A stretch of DNA of 62,848 bases. Source: Candidatus Sulfopaludibacter sp. SbA3 (GTDB lineage Bacteria > Acidobacteriota > Terriglobia > Bryobacterales > Bryobacteraceae). The notes under the pieces are model-generated. The model was not told where the DNA came from. It was given only the letters and a program-made list of their open reading frames with translations, and did no database searches. Of this stretch, positions 36,172 to 46,247 are shown piece by piece. Position 1 is the stretch's first letter. The number at the start of each line of letters is the position of its first letter. The position numbers and the translations under genes are program-made. The stretch is from NCBI GenBank assembly GCA_945893365.1, contig CAMDED010000025.1:1-62848 (forward strand). Reading direction: 5' to 3'.

Positions 36172-36186
36172 CCGGCCGCGATTCGA

Positions 36187-37551
36187 TCAGAGGTCTTGCA
36201 GCCGCTGCCCGGTATCTCCGAAACGGTCGAGCGATACGCCCATGATGTCCATCATCGACAGATACAGGCTGCAGGCGCGGCGGTTCTCGTTACCCCTGTC
36301 GAGATAGTCGAGCACGCGGCCGGGCTTCAGCGCCCCGCCAGCCTTCCCGGCAAGCACGATGGGCATTTGGTCCGCGCCGTGCGCATCGCCGTCGAATAGA
36401 TTGGAGCACATCATGAGCAGGCAGCTGTCGAGGAGCGATTGTCCGCCTTCTTCGATGTTCTTCAGGCGGCCGACCAGATAGGCGAATTGCCGGACGTGGT
36501 ACTGATTGGTCTTCAGGTACATCGCCTCGGCAACGGGGGCCTTGCCATTGTGGGTGAGGTCGAGATGCAGCGCGCCTCTCACGCCGTCCAGGAACTTGAA
36601 GTTCATCTGCGAGAGATCGTTGTTGAGCATCAGCGTGACGAGCCGCGTCTTGTCCATCTGAAACGCGAGCACGATCAGGTCGAGCATGAGCTTCATGTGG
36701 TCCGGCACGTCCTGTGGAATGGCGTCGGCGGGGCGCGGCATGTCCGGCTTCGCGAGCGTCGGGCGCCAGCCTTCAATCCGTTCTTCACGGGAGGCGCGCT
36801 CGATTCGTTTCTCGATGTCGCGGACCGACTCCAGATATTCGTCGAGCTTCCGGCGGTCGCCGCGGCTTACCTTGGGCTGGAGAGAATGCGCCTCTTCGAG
36901 CACGGCATCGAGAATACTGCGGTCGAGCTTGCGCCCCGTGCCGTCGCCGACCAGCTGGTCGAAGGTCCGGGCGGGATAGATTTCCTTGGTCGCCGGCCTG
37001 GTGGGTGACGCCCACGAAATCGAAGAGCCGTAGATCATCGACAAGCCGTCTTCAAGCCGAAGCTCGTTCGGCTCGATCCCAAGCACCAGGCTCGGAACGG
37101 CGGAGTGCCCTCCGATCTGGCGGGAAAGCACCTGGTCCATGGTGGTGCCGACGCGGATGTCGCTCGGATCGAGGCTGACCGTCGCTCCCGATAACAAGTT
37201 GGGCATCCGGCCGAGATGGGGGCTCGTGGAAATGAAGGCCTTTTCGTGATACAGACCGCGCAGGAAAACGATGTCTTCCCGATGAGGCAGCATGGGCTCG
37301 AGGATCGGGCCCAGTTCCATGGAAGCGCCGCCGCCCTTTGCCCACCAGTGAATGGGCTCCACTCCGTTCGAGAAGTAGATGCAGGCGAAGCGCCGCGGAG
37401 GCTTATTTGAAGCCGTCTTCGGCGCGGAGGCGCCGGTTTGCCCGAGCAGCGGCAACGATTCCATCCAAGGTAGCGCCACGGCGACGCCAGCGCCGCGGAG
37501 GAAGTGGCGGCGCGAGTTCTGGCGGGGAATCCGGCTCTGCGTGTTTTTCAT
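36187..37551 (-). CDS. DUF1552 protein with Tat signal
   Basis: 454 residues with the twin-arginine motif SRRHFLRG (R14-R15) and a hydrophobic stretch to about 38. The body is of the DUF1552 family ([14 protein letters not shown] near 52; QMNFKFLDG near 330; [16 protein letters not shown] near 392). These proteins are encoded next to DUF1592-type cytochromes in planctomycetes and acidobacteria, as here with a 4-nt overlap (37548-37551). They resemble DUF1501 proteins in setting and export route. Biochemical role unknown. Confidence 0.9.
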   Translation of the reverse strand: MKNTQSRIPRQNSRRHFLRGAGVAVALPWMESLPLLGQTGASAPKTASNKPPRRFACIYFSNGVEPIHWWAKGGGASMELGPILEPMLPHREDIVFLRGLYHEKAFISTSPHLGRMPNLLSGATVSLDPSDIRVGTTMDQVLSRQIGGHSAVPSLVLGIEPNELRLEDGLSMIYGSSISWASPTRPATKEIYPARTFDQLVGDGTGRKLDRSILDAVLEEAHSLQPKVSRGDRRKLDEYLESVRDIEKRIERASREERIEGWRPTLAKPDMPRPADAIPQDVPDHMKLMLDLIVLAFQMDKTRLVTLMLNNDLSQMNFKFLDGVRGALHLDLTHNGKAPVAEAMYLKTNQYHVRQFAYLVGRLKNIEEGGQSLLDSCLLMMCSNLFDGDAHGADQMPIVLAGKAGGALKPGRVLDYLDRGNENRRACSLYLSMMDIMGVSLDRFGDTGQRLQDL

Positions 37552-40500
37552 CTTGAACCTACTTGGACGGGACTGGATTGAACTGGAGGGGCTTGAACCG
37601 GAGTGCCTTGAACCGAACTTGTTTGAACGGGAGCGCCTTCGTTTCCGAGGCGATTACGAAACTGTGGACTGGTCACAATCCCAGCCGCCAACTGCGAAAA
37701 CGTAGCCTCGCCTCCGGCCCCTACAAGGCGGTCTATCAGAGGCTGGTCCGACGCGAGGACCGTTCGCCCGAGCGCGTAGCCGAGCAGCTTGTACGAGAGC
37801 GTCCGGCGGACCTGGTCTTCCTTCAATCGCAGGTAATCGAGAAGGCCCGCGACACCGGCGATGCGGGTCTTGTCCGCGAGAGTGCCGGAATCGTCGATCG
37901 GCTTTCCATCCGGATACTGCTGTCTAAAGCGGCCGATGGAATCGTAGCGCTCGAGCGGAAACCCGAGAGGATCGATGCGGACATGACAATTGGCGCAGGT
38001 GGGATTGCGCTTATGCGCCTCCAGCCGATCGTGCACCGAGAGGCCGCCGAAGAGCTTGTCGTCGGCGGGAATCGAGCCGGCGTCGGCGGGCGGCGGGGGA
38101 ACGGGCGTGCCGAGAATCCGGCGCAGGACCCAGTCGCCTCGCTTGACGGGGCTGGTGCGCAGGGGCGCGGAGGTCGCCGTGAGGACCGCTCCCAGACGAA
38201 GCAGGCCGCCGCGCTGAAATGCATTCGCGCCTTCGACCAACTCGACCTTGCCAACGGACTTGATCTCCTTGTCGACGCCATAGTGCTTCGCCAGCGCCTT
38301 GTTCAAAAAGGCATAGTCCGAAAACAGGATCTCGCGGATGGGGCGCTCTTTCCGAATGACATGCTCGAAGAACGAGACGGCCTCATCGTACATCGCCGTC
38401 TTCACTTCGCCGGTGAACTCCGGGAAGCGACCGGTGTCGACGCCGGTGTGCTGGTCGAAATGGTAGAAGCCGAGCCACTGGCCGAAGAATTCCGTGGACA
38501 GGCGGCGGGCCTTGGGATCGGCCAACATTCGCTTAACTTGGCGCTCAAGCTGCCGTGATGTGCCCAACTCACCCGCCGCGGCCGCGCGCCGGAGCTCGCC
38601 GTCCGGGATGGAAGACCACAGGAAGAAGCTCATCCGGCTGGCCAGTTCCCAGTTCGACAGCGGCCTGACGCCGGCGGATTCGGCGGCATGCTCCACCCGG
38701 TAGAGGAACGCGGGCGCGACGAGGATTCGGGCGAGCAGCGCCTGCACGGCCTTGCGATGGTCCGGATCGGCCGTGATGGTCTTATCGTAAAACCCGCGGA
38801 GATTCTGCCGCTCTTTCTCCGAGAGCGGGCGCCGCCAGGCGCGGCTGGCAAAATCAAGGCAATCCTCGATATGACCCTTGCGGGCGGCCGGGTTTTCGGC
38901 GAACACGGTATCGTAGTGGGCACGCAGCGACTTCACGTACGTCCGCGTGGCGGCCGGCATGGCGTCGATATCGGCCGCCGTCAACTCCGCGAGGCGTTTT
39001 CCCTTCAAGTCGACACCGAACTTCCGGGTCAGCAGGCTCAGATAATTGTCGTGGTACTCGAACGACTTGAAGAGGTCGTTCCATGCCTGATCGAGACGCA
39101 GGAGGGTGGCCTCGTCGAGGATATACTCCACAACGAACCGGTCGTCGCGGATGTACTTCACTTTGACCACGAATTCGTCATGCTCGGGCACGTTGTAGGT
39201 GTTGTCGAAAGGCTCGGGAACCGGGTCTTTGTCCGCGGGCGTCGGCTCGCCATGCGAATTCGGCGGAAGGATGGCGGCCAACTCCATTACGCCGTCGCGA
39301 AACCTCTTGTAACCGGCGCTTTTCATGTCGCCGAGGAGGGCGCGCACCGGCTGCCCTCTGGTCTTGCCGTCGGCGCGGTCGGCAATCGTGACGCGGAAAA
39401 CCTGATCCCGGTCGCTGCCGATTTCGGCGTCCACCTGGAAGTCCATTCCGGAACCTTCGGGCAAGGGCACCTCGAAAGAGACGGACGATTCCGACGCGAA
39501 GTCATCGGGACCCACAGGCGTGCCGTCGAGGCCCTTTCCAAAGTTCAGTCTTTTCGCGGTGTCCTCACTGACCAGTGAGCGTAGTGAGTGCCGCGGACCC
39601 GGGGGCACCCCGCCGCGCCGGATCACATTCGGGTCAACCGGGCGCGGCAACCCGGCGAGGGGGCGGATGCCCACGGTTGGGTTCCGCCAGACGATAACGG
39701 GCTTCCCGGTCGAGTTGGGGTTGACGAGGGCGACATTGAGGAAGATCCTGGCGGGCCCCGGCGGCAGCGGCGGGCCGCGCGTCCCTCCACGTCCGCCTCT
39801 CACAAACGAGAAGCGATGAATCGAATCGGTGTTCAGCGTGCGGTCGCTGAACTCAAGCGGGCTCTCATCGCCCGCGCCGCCCGCAGCCAGGTCGCCGCGC
39901 ACGAACAGCCAGCTAGGCCAGGTAACCAGGAAATTCTGAATTTCCGTGCATGCGGCGCGAACGGCGGCCTCGTCCACCTTGTTAGCGGCGCCGGGGGCCG
40001 GGAGTTTGCGCCAGCGGGAGGCGGCCTCGGAGGAAGGGTAGCCCAAGTCCAGCCGGTTGAGGGTGGTCGAGATGTGCTCGACGAAACGGAGATTGATTCC
40101 TTCGCGAGCCGCGAGATCCTTCAGCGTCGCGTTGCTCTCACCGAATGCAGCGCGATGCCGGTAACGCCAAGCTGCATACATCGCCTTGCCGTACTTCTCC
40201 AGTCCGAAGGGTCTGCCGCCCTCGCCTGAGACGGTACGGAAGCCATTCGCGGTGTAGATGTCCCGGATGCGGGTGATGGCGGATAACTCGAAGCCGGTCT
40301 TGCCTGGATCGGGGAAAAATTGAAGCGGGCCTGCGCCTGCGACCGAATGATCGGCGATACGCTTGGCCGCTGTCAGGTACCGTTCGAGGTTCGCATCCTG
40401 CATGAACTGCACGTCGCCGAAGTTCGTGAATCCTTCGCCGCCAACGGAATCGCTTGCGGCGTCGATGCCGGCGTCCAACCGGAGTCCGGTGAGATCCTCG

Positions 40501-40949
40501 ATGGCGTAGGCGTATTCGCCGCTGGTGAGCCGTCTCACGGTGACCCGCCCGGGCTCACCCGCGTGCTTCCCGATGTAGGAGCGAAGCTCCGTCCCGATCC
40601 ATGAGCTGGCATGGCTGCGTTGCGCGTCGCTTGGCTGCGGCGCGCCCGGAGGGGGCATTTTCCTTTGGTCAAGCGCGTCCGCGACTCTTCGCCACTGCTC
40701 GAAACTCTCTCCGAGGGACGACCGGGACGTCAGTTGCTCGATGTTGATTCCGGCGGTTTTCGCCAAGTTGCCGTGGCACTGGAAGCAGTACTGGCGGAAG
40801 GTGGACGGCAGGTTCGATGTGGACGGGTCCGCTGCGCGGAGCGTGGACGCGAGGCTTAGAGCGATCAGAAGCGTGGCTCGCAGGGACTGCAATGCCTGGC
40901 GTTGGCCTTTTACCGGGGCCTCGCGGATTCGCAGCCGTTTCAATCGCAT
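37548..40949 (-). CDS. Large PSCyt1/DUF1587/DUF1592/DUF1588/DUF1585 protein
   Basis: 1133 residues: signal peptide (about 22-40), a planctomycete-type cytochrome with CFQCH at about 55-59, then the usual chain of domains. DUF1587 is near 125-190 ([16 protein letters not shown]), DUF1595/DUF1592 near 690-900 ([28 protein letters not shown]), DUF1588 near 910-1020 with [16 protein letters not shown] (a further CxxCH), and DUF1585 near 1030-1110. The last 27 residues are five-residue repeats built on PVQ, encoded by 15-bp tandem repeats. It is the larger partner of the DUF1552 gene and stands first in the operon. Confidence 0.9.
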   Translation of the reverse strand: MRLKRLRIREAPVKGQRQALQSLRATLLIALSLASTLRAADPSTSNLPSTFRQYCFQCHGNLAKTAGINIEQLTSRSSLGESFEQWRRVADALDQRKMPPPGAPQPSDAQRSHASSWIGTELRSYIGKHAGEPGRVTVRRLTSGEYAYAIEDLTGLRLDAGIDAASDSVGGEGFTNFGDVQFMQDANLERYLTAAKRIADHSVAGAGPLQFFPDPGKTGFELSAITRIRDIYTANGFRTVSGEGGRPFGLEKYGKAMYAAWRYRHRAAFGESNATLKDLAAREGINLRFVEHISTTLNRLDLGYPSSEAASRWRKLPAPGAANKVDEAAVRAACTEIQNFLVTWPSWLFVRGDLAAGGAGDESPLEFSDRTLNTDSIHRFSFVRGGRGGTRGPPLPPGPARIFLNVALVNPNSTGKPVIVWRNPTVGIRPLAGLPRPVDPNVIRRGGVPPGPRHSLRSLVSEDTAKRLNFGKGLDGTPVGPDDFASESSVSFEVPLPEGSGMDFQVDAEIGSDRDQVFRVTIADRADGKTRGQPVRALLGDMKSAGYKRFRDGVMELAAILPPNSHGEPTPADKDPVPEPFDNTYNVPEHDEFVVKVKYIRDDRFVVEYILDEATLLRLDQAWNDLFKSFEYHDNYLSLLTRKFGVDLKGKRLAELTAADIDAMPAATRTYVKSLRAHYDTVFAENPAARKGHIEDCLDFASRAWRRPLSEKERQNLRGFYDKTITADPDHRKAVQALLARILVAPAFLYRVEHAAESAGVRPLSNWELASRMSFFLWSSIPDGELRRAAAAGELGTSRQLERQVKRMLADPKARRLSTEFFGQWLGFYHFDQHTGVDTGRFPEFTGEVKTAMYDEAVSFFEHVIRKERPIREILFSDYAFLNKALAKHYGVDKEIKSVGKVELVEGANAFQRGGLLRLGAVLTATSAPLRTSPVKRGDWVLRRILGTPVPPPPADAGSIPADDKLFGGLSVHDRLEAHKRNPTCANCHVRIDPLGFPLERYDSIGRFRQQYPDGKPIDDSGTLADKTRIAGVAGLLDYLRLKEDQVRRTLSYKLLGYALGRTVLASDQPLIDRLVGAGGEATFSQLAAGIVTSPQFRNRLGNEGAPVQTSSVQGTPVQAPPVQSSPVQVGSR
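37563..37637. repeat. Five 15-bp tandem repeats at the 3' end of the DUF1592 gene
   Basis: Five units of 15 bp, each beginning TTGAAC or TTGGAC on the plus strand, start at 37563, 37578, 37593, 37608 and 37623. They lie in frame in the minus-strand gene and encode the repeated pentapeptide around PVQ. Copy number is likely to vary between strains. Confidence 0.85.
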
Positions 40950-40957
40950 CGCATCCT

Positions 40958-40963
40958 ATTATA
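40958..40963 (-). promoter_or_regulatory. Perfect -10 box close to the DUF1592 gene start
   Basis: TATAAT on the minus strand ends 8 nt before the ATG at 40949. A transcript from it would start at or near the ATG, that is leaderless or nearly so. No good -35 box is seen at the right distance. Confidence 0.35.
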
Positions 40964-41391
40964 GGCTTGGCATGGACGGGAATCCACACGGTTGATGGGA
41001 AATCGAGGCGCGAAGGGGCGGTCCAACGGCATGGGTAGGCGAAGCTGGGCGCCAGCTGACGAGGCATGCGGGAAATGAACGTGCAGCCTGGCGACGGGCG
41101 GCTGCGAGTGTGCGGCGGCAGGCGCGTGGGCGCCGGCGGACCGCGTGCGGATTTTTTGGCGCACTGGATGTGCGCGCGCCGGCTGCGGCGTGTATCCCTT
41201 TTATTATCTTTACGTTGAAGAGGGGGTGACGCAGAGAATTGAATTTCATTTTATCTAGTTGATCGCGTACGTGGCGTGGTTTCGACGGCGGACTATCAAT
41301 CTCCCCAGCGTGGACCCGGAGGGGGCGGGAATCGGGCATGGCTCCGTTCTATACTCCTGCCTAAGGGATAGCACGAGCGCGAAAGGGAGAT
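40964..41391. other. Gap without a gene, upstream of the DUF1592 operon
   Basis: No open frame with protein-like character. It is AT-richer than the neighbours around 41195-41260. It presumably holds upstream control sequence for the minus-strand operon. Confidence 0.45.
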
Positions 41392-41454
41392 ATGAGTTTT
41401 TCGGTGGAAGTGATTGACAAAAGTGAAGAAAATATTCCTGGAAGATTGTTTTGA
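41392..41454 (+). CDS. Possible 20-residue peptide overlapping a second small ORF
   Basis: ATG at 41392 with GGGAGA two nucleotides before it, encoding MSFSVEVIDKSEENIPGRLF. It overlaps the following GTG-started frame out of phase by 32 nt. It is too short for identification; it could be a leader peptide, the front half of a frameshifted gene, or chance. Confidence 0.2.
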   Translation: MSFSVEVIDKSEENIPGRLF

Positions 41455-41575
41455 CTGCGCTCAGGTTTGCGAGGCGCGGCTTTCAGGAGAGTCTGTTGAC
41501 TCACGCCGCGACGCACGCTCCGCAATCGAACAACTACGGAAGTTCAGCAGCCGGCGAATGCCCGATATTCAATGA
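41423..41575 (+). CDS. Possible 50-residue cysteine-containing protein
   Basis: GTG start, reading KKIFLEDCFDCAQVCEARL and then a charged helical end. Three cysteines (positions 9, 12, 16) lie close together. No family is recognised. The overlap with the ATG frame at 41392 suggests either coupling or a frameshift joining the two. The only support is sequence composition. Confidence 0.25.
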   Translation: MKKIFLEDCFDCAQVCEARLSGESVDSRRDARSAIEQLRKFSSRRMPDIQ

Positions 41576-41971
41576 ATGGATCGACAGGTGCAATCCGCGT
41601 GGGTGCTAAACGCCTTGCGTCTCCTAAGGAAAAATGTGGCCACTCTTCGCCCGCCAAGAGGACTGCGAGTACCGGATTGTCTGTACCATGGAGGCTCGTA
41701 TCCGGCCGTCACGGCTGAGGAGAGGAACCTTAAGGAGTACGGCCGTCGCCGCCACAATGCGATCGGGCATATCCGGCGCCGGGCCGCACTTCGGCCACAT
41801 GCCGTATCCGGTCTCGAACGGCTGGCGGTTTTCCCTGGCCGATGTCAGCGTCAGCGTATTTTGAGGAACACGGCTGACGAAGCGATCCGGGGAGACGAGG
41901 GGAGACGCTCAAGGCCTGCAACACGGCTGGCCGTGGGATACCATTGACGAGAGGTGCGCATCCCCACTGGA
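41576..41971. other. Gap without a supported gene
   Basis: Short arginine-rich frames only on both strands; none has a signal peptide, motif or ribosome site worth calling. It ends at the 3' end of the PEP-CTERM gene. Confidence 0.45.
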
Positions 41972-41983
41972 TCAGTCTGATCC
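41969..41983 (-). terminator. Perfect 15-nt inverted repeat over the PEP-CTERM gene stop
   Basis: GGATCAG-T-CTGATCC is a perfect inverted repeat with a single central base. It spans the stop codon of the minus-strand gene at 41972. It could be a regulator site or part of a transcript end; a one-base loop cannot form as drawn, so an RNA hairpin would be shorter. Confidence 0.3.
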
Positions 41984-42625
41984 GAGTTTGCGAGAAGCAT
42001 AGCAGCGCCGGGTTAGGAAGAACCCGATGATCCCGGAACCGAGCAGAACCCAAGCTGAGGGTTCAGGAGTTGACGTCCCCGTGACTTCCAGTGCCGGAAG
42101 GGCGAAATTACCGCTAGAGAAGTTCCAGTTACTGCTGGTGGTGAGGTTACGCCCGGCATAGATCCCTGGAACAGAGGGACTGGAGATCAGCCACCCGCCG
42201 CTCGTGTGGGCCAGATCCGGTGCGGTCAGCACGACCCAGTACTGGGCGCCGCTCGCCAACGCCGGGCGTGAAGACGAGATCGCGGTCAACAATGACGGGA
42301 CGGAAAGTGTGAAGGTAAACGATTCGATGGCGGGACCCGGCGTCGTAGCACCTGCTGCAAGGTACATCGTCAACTGATCGTATGGAGATGCTGAGTGTAG
42401 GTGCGCTGCAATTGTGATAGTGTCAAGCAAGTAATCGGCGGTGGGGGTGAAAGGGACAGCGAGTTCGAGCTGCGAATCGAATTGAGCGAATTTGCCGATT
42501 GCCCAGCCAGAGAAGAATGCATAGCCAGGCGGCGGGCTGCCGAAGCTATTGTAGATAACGCTTGCTTTGAGCGGAATCAGGGAAAGCAGCAGCATGGTCG
42601 GCAGCAACAGTTTCCGGTTCTTCAT
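41972..42625 (-). CDS. PEP-CTERM sorted exported protein
   Basis: 217 residues: signal peptide (1-21, MKNRKLLL start), a beta-rich body with no named domain, and the C-terminal signal STPEPSAWVLLGSG, a membrane stretch and the basic tail RRCYASRK. The start at 42625 is supported by GGGAAAG upstream on the minus strand. It is the second PEP-CTERM protein in the window and unrelated in body sequence to the one at 29459. It is likely sorted by an exosortase encoded elsewhere. Confidence 0.8.
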   Translation of the reverse strand: MKNRKLLLPTMLLLSLIPLKASVIYNSFGSPPPGYAFFSGWAIGKFAQFDSQLELAVPFTPTADYLLDTITIAAHLHSASPYDQLTMYLAAGATTPGPAIESFTFTLSVPSLLTAISSSRPALASGAQYWVVLTAPDLAHTSGGWLISSPSVPGIYAGRNLTTSSNWNFSSGNFALPALEVTGTSTPEPSAWVLLGSGIIGFFLTRRCYASRKLGSD

Positions 42626-42696
42626 TGATATGTCTTTCCCGTGGGACGATTGGCTGGCCATCGCAGCCTAAGGTTGGTTTTCGCCGTTGTTGCCGC

Positions 42697-43032
42697 TTAT
42701 CCCATCGCCAGGATTTCCAGTTTGGGCGAAATCTCCATTTTGGAGTCCACAGTCCTGTTTAGTATACATCCAGCCGCCATGCTTTGGTCCTGCACCTTGC
42801 GTTCATTCCTCTGGGTCCGCTTTCGCCCCGGCAAGGCGCCGTTCCGTCCAACGGCAGCCTGGAGCGGGGCATCGCGGAGTTGTTGACGTTTCTCGACCTG
42901 ATATTCGACACGCACCAGATGAGTGCCTCCGAAGGTGTTGGTCTCGATGATGCCGGCGCCCGCGTCGAGGTAGGCGCGATGAATGTCCGAGACCACGTCC
43001 GGGCGCGTCTTCCGGCGTTCGGTGGAGGTCAT
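42697..43032 (-). pseudogene. Fragment of methionine synthase homocysteine-binding domain
   Basis: The translation contains RPDVVSDIHRAYLDAG and IIETNTFGGT, the hallmark of the Hcy-binding domain of MetH (and of related methyltransferases). The sequence then loses similarity within 15 codons, and neither the catalytic cysteines nor the rest of the gene are present. It is a decayed internal fragment, not a working gene. Confidence 0.7.
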
Positions 43033-43259
43033 GAGCGCTGTCTCAATTCTACCGGTGGGACAGGCCTCCCGGCATGTCGGGGCTGTCAGACAGCTTCATG
43101 GGCGTCAAGAAAAGCTGTCGCATCACTCTCTATCAAAGTTCATTCCCACAGCGTAGTCGCTGCCTGACCGTCAGCACATCTCCGTATAGCGACTATACGC
43201 TCAGGTGGTTTCGGCGGACAGCGTTTCCGGGTGATTTCGGGGCCGTGCCGCCTTCGTTC

Positions 43260-45812
43260 CTACTCAAACCCTTCGAGCATCCAGAGGTCGAACGGCCACT
43301 TGGCAATCGCAGTCGCAAAGCGCGCGCCGTCCGGATGCATGCTGAGGCCCCTCACGGTACTGGTGGTCGGCGGAAGATCCACCCCCGCCAGCGGCTTCGA
43401 TGCGCCCGTCGCCACGTCATAAGAGATCAACCGCCACGCCGCTCCCTTGCCGGTCACGTTCGGGAATAGACCAAAAACCTGGCTCCCGTCTTTCGAAAAA
43501 CCGAGCGGGACACTGAAAACTCCCGACGCGAGTTTGCGTTCGGTCTTGTAATCCAAAGACATCAGGTACAGACCGTCCGAGCTATAGGCAAGAATGCCAT
43601 CGCCCTTCGGCGACCACTGCACCGGCTGCCGAAACCGCTCCCGCTCCGAGGCCTTGTAGCTCGCCAGGATCTCCGGCCCGCCGCTTACCCCCGGGCGAAT
43701 TTTCGCAACCTGGACTTCCTGCGTCTCGGGCACGGATCTCAAATACAAAATCCATTGGCTGTCAGAGGACCACAGCGCGCCATGTGTCGCACACAGAGAT
43801 CCCGGCTCGATCGCGGTCGCCGTGCCGCCGGATGCACTAGCCAGCACTACCTGGGCGAGCTTCCCAGCGGGATTCCGTCCGAACGTGAACCGGGTCCCGT
43901 CCGGAGCCCACTGCGGTTGCGCAAATATGTCCGCCGATTCGCCTTCCACCACTTTCCGCGGAAAGCCTTCTCCCGAGGGAGCATCCTCCACTGTCCATTT
44001 TCCGGAGCGATTTGTCGTGTATAGGTAATTCGTTCCCGACGGAGCCCACGCCGGCCAAAAGGAAACGCCCCCACTGACCAGCATCGCCCGAACGCGTCCA
44101 TGCGGAATCGCGACTTCCATCAGATTCCACTCCGACCTTCCCGCTTCGAACGCGATGCGCTTGCCGTCAGGGGACACCGCCGGGTGCAGAATCGTATCGG
44201 GACTCGCGTAAATGGTACGCTTGCCGCCGTCCGCTGTGTCCACCATCAACAGGGTTCCCTCAATGTCGGACAGCCCGTTCAGGACCACGCGCCGGCTGTC
44301 CGGCATCCAGCTCCCGAGGCTCACGCCGGATCCCGCCTTCTTTGCCGTACCCTCCGGGTGACCCCAGATCCACAAATCGCCTCGGAGAGTAGCGGCCAAC
44401 TTAGTGCCGTCAGGCGAAAACCCAACCATTACCTGACTGCCACCGATCGCCGCGGCTTCCTTGGGGAGGGGAACCTCACGCGGTTCGCCACCGCGCACCG
44501 CTGTCCAGATCTTGCGATTGCGGATAAGTGCGAAAGTCTTGCCATCTCGATGCACGGCGCCGCCCGTAGCGCGGTCAAAAACACGTTCCGGAGTTCCGCC
44601 AGTGGCGCCCGTCGCCCATATGCCGTCATTCGTGTGGAAATAAATCGTGGCGCCGTCGGGAGACCAGAACGGTCCCCCGGCGTTATTCTCGCCTCGAGTG
44701 ACTTGTGCCGCCTGGGACGATCCAACGGCGCGCGTGAACACCTGATAAATGCCGTGGATGTTGGCCGTATAAGCGATGCTCTTGCCGTCCGGCGCCCAAG
44801 CCGCCTCCAATTCCGTGGCCTCGTCCCGGGAAAGGGGCGTGAACTTGTAATGGGACAAATCGGAGCCTTGAGCGCGCGGCTTGGGCGCCGATATCCACAT
44901 GCCCGCCGCACCCACCACAAGTCCCGCCGCCAACGTCACCCACGTACGCGTGCGCCGCTTGGGAGCCGGAGGAGCCGCCATCACCGGCTGCGAGACGCCC
45001 GTTACTTCGGAGAGGCGCTCACGAATCTGTTTCAACTCGCGGTAGAGATCGCGCGACGAATCGTAACGATCGGCGGGATCTTTGGCGAGCAGACGCGCGA
45101 TCACCCATTTGAGCGGCGCTGGAACCGCGGGCGGCAGCGGCTCGGGCTCTTCGCGGATGATCGCTGTCATCGTCTCCGCACGGCTGCCGCGAACGAACGC
45201 CCGGCGTCCCGCAGCCAGCTCATACAGGATTAGCCCAAACGTGAACTGATCGGACTGCGCTCCGAGGTTCTGCTCACCTTTGGCCTGCTCCGGAGACATG
45301 TAACTCACGGTGCCGATCACGGTGCCGGGTTCGGTCAGCATCATCGTGGCTGTCGCATCCATCGGCTTCTCTTGCGCAATCGCCTTGGCCAGACCGAAGT
45401 CGAGAATCTTCACACGTCCGCCGGGGGTCACCAATATGTTGTCGGGCTTCAGATCCCTGTGTACGATGCCGGCTGTGTGCGCGGCGGCCATCCCGTCAGC
45501 CACTTGTACAGCCAGATCCAGCAGTTTCCGAGGCCCATCGGGTGGAGCCATCGGCGCGCCTTCCACATACTCCATCACCAGGTAATTCGGGCCGACGTCG
45601 TAAATCTGACAGGTGTTCGGATGATTCAACGCTGCAATCGACCGCGCCTCGTTGGCAAACCGCTCGCTGAATTCGGCCTGCGCAACTTTGATCGCAACCA
45701 CGCGATGGAGACGCGTATCTCGAGCTTTATAGACGGTCCCCATTCCGCCGGCGCCGAGTTGCGTAAGGATTTCGTAGGGTCCCAGACGGTCGCCGCTGGA
45801 AAGAGACGTCAT
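43260..45812 (-). CDS. Ser/Thr protein kinase fused to TolB/PD40 propeller
   Basis: 850 residues. The kinase domain (12-272) is complete: Gly loop GAGGMGTVY, Lys42 in VAIKV, HRDLKPDN and DFGLAK, and the APE-like SPEQA. One membrane segment lies at about 293-312. The rest (about 325-850) is a TolB/WD40-like propeller with repeated WSPDG or WAPDG motifs, placed outside the membrane. This kinase-propeller form is common in acidobacteria. The propeller presumably senses a ligand and the kinase signals inside. It is a monocistronic gene with 435 bp of free DNA upstream. Confidence 0.92.
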   Translation of the reverse strand: MTSLSSGDRLGPYEILTQLGAGGMGTVYKARDTRLHRVVAIKVAQAEFSERFANEARSIAALNHPNTCQIYDVGPNYLVMEYVEGAPMAPPDGPRKLLDLAVQVADGMAAAHTAGIVHRDLKPDNILVTPGGRVKILDFGLAKAIAQEKPMDATATMMLTEPGTVIGTVSYMSPEQAKGEQNLGAQSDQFTFGLILYELAAGRRAFVRGSRAETMTAIIREEPEPLPPAVPAPLKWVIARLLAKDPADRYDSSRDLYRELKQIRERLSEVTGVSQPVMAAPPAPKRRTRTWVTLAAGLVVGAAGMWISAPKPRAQGSDLSHYKFTPLSRDEATELEAAWAPDGKSIAYTANIHGIYQVFTRAVGSSQAAQVTRGENNAGGPFWSPDGATIYFHTNDGIWATGATGGTPERVFDRATGGAVHRDGKTFALIRNRKIWTAVRGGEPREVPLPKEAAAIGGSQVMVGFSPDGTKLAATLRGDLWIWGHPEGTAKKAGSGVSLGSWMPDSRRVVLNGLSDIEGTLLMVDTADGGKRTIYASPDTILHPAVSPDGKRIAFEAGRSEWNLMEVAIPHGRVRAMLVSGGVSFWPAWAPSGTNYLYTTNRSGKWTVEDAPSGEGFPRKVVEGESADIFAQPQWAPDGTRFTFGRNPAGKLAQVVLASASGGTATAIEPGSLCATHGALWSSDSQWILYLRSVPETQEVQVAKIRPGVSGGPEILASYKASERERFRQPVQWSPKGDGILAYSSDGLYLMSLDYKTERKLASGVFSVPLGFSKDGSQVFGLFPNVTGKGAAWRLISYDVATGASKPLAGVDLPPTTSTVRGLSMHPDGARFATAIAKWPFDLWMLEGFE

Positions 45813-46247
45813 AGCTTAATAGGATATTACGCGGAAACGGTACTCCGCACGATTCCCGGCTCACGTTCTGATCCGCCCCCGCGGCGGCGGCAGCTCATCG
45901 GCTGTCTTCGAGTGGAAGATCGTTTAGAGGGACCCGAGCCTGCTTTCGCGGCCAGGTTTGCGGTCCCGGTCCTGTTTGCGACGAACCGTTTTCCGACGTC
46001 GCCGCCGTTGGTTCGCCGATACATGATCACGCCCACCATATCCTTTGCCCGGTCCACCCAGCCGTACGTGCGATAGGCCCGCCGTGGCAGTAGGCATCAA
46101 TACGTTTATGGCGCTCCGCGGAGCCGCGACTAAGGCCGAGTAAGATAGCAGGCGCGCTTAAACAGGGCTGAGCGCTGTTTATTCAGCCACGCCCAGGACC
46201 GCCGTCCGTGAAGGCGGTCGCGCCGGCGAAGGCGTGGCCTCCTACGA
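45813..46247. other. Gap upstream of the kinase gene
   Basis: No supported gene. A 7-bp inverted repeat, GACCGCC (46197-46203) and GGCGGTC (46213-46219), lies just beyond the stop of the frameshifted gene at 46248 and may end that transcript. The part next to 45812 must carry the kinase promoter. Confidence 0.45.

Noticed and set aside
41576-41947. Plus-strand 123-codon frame
   Set aside because: No ribosome site, arginine-rich, no motif; treated as non-coding.
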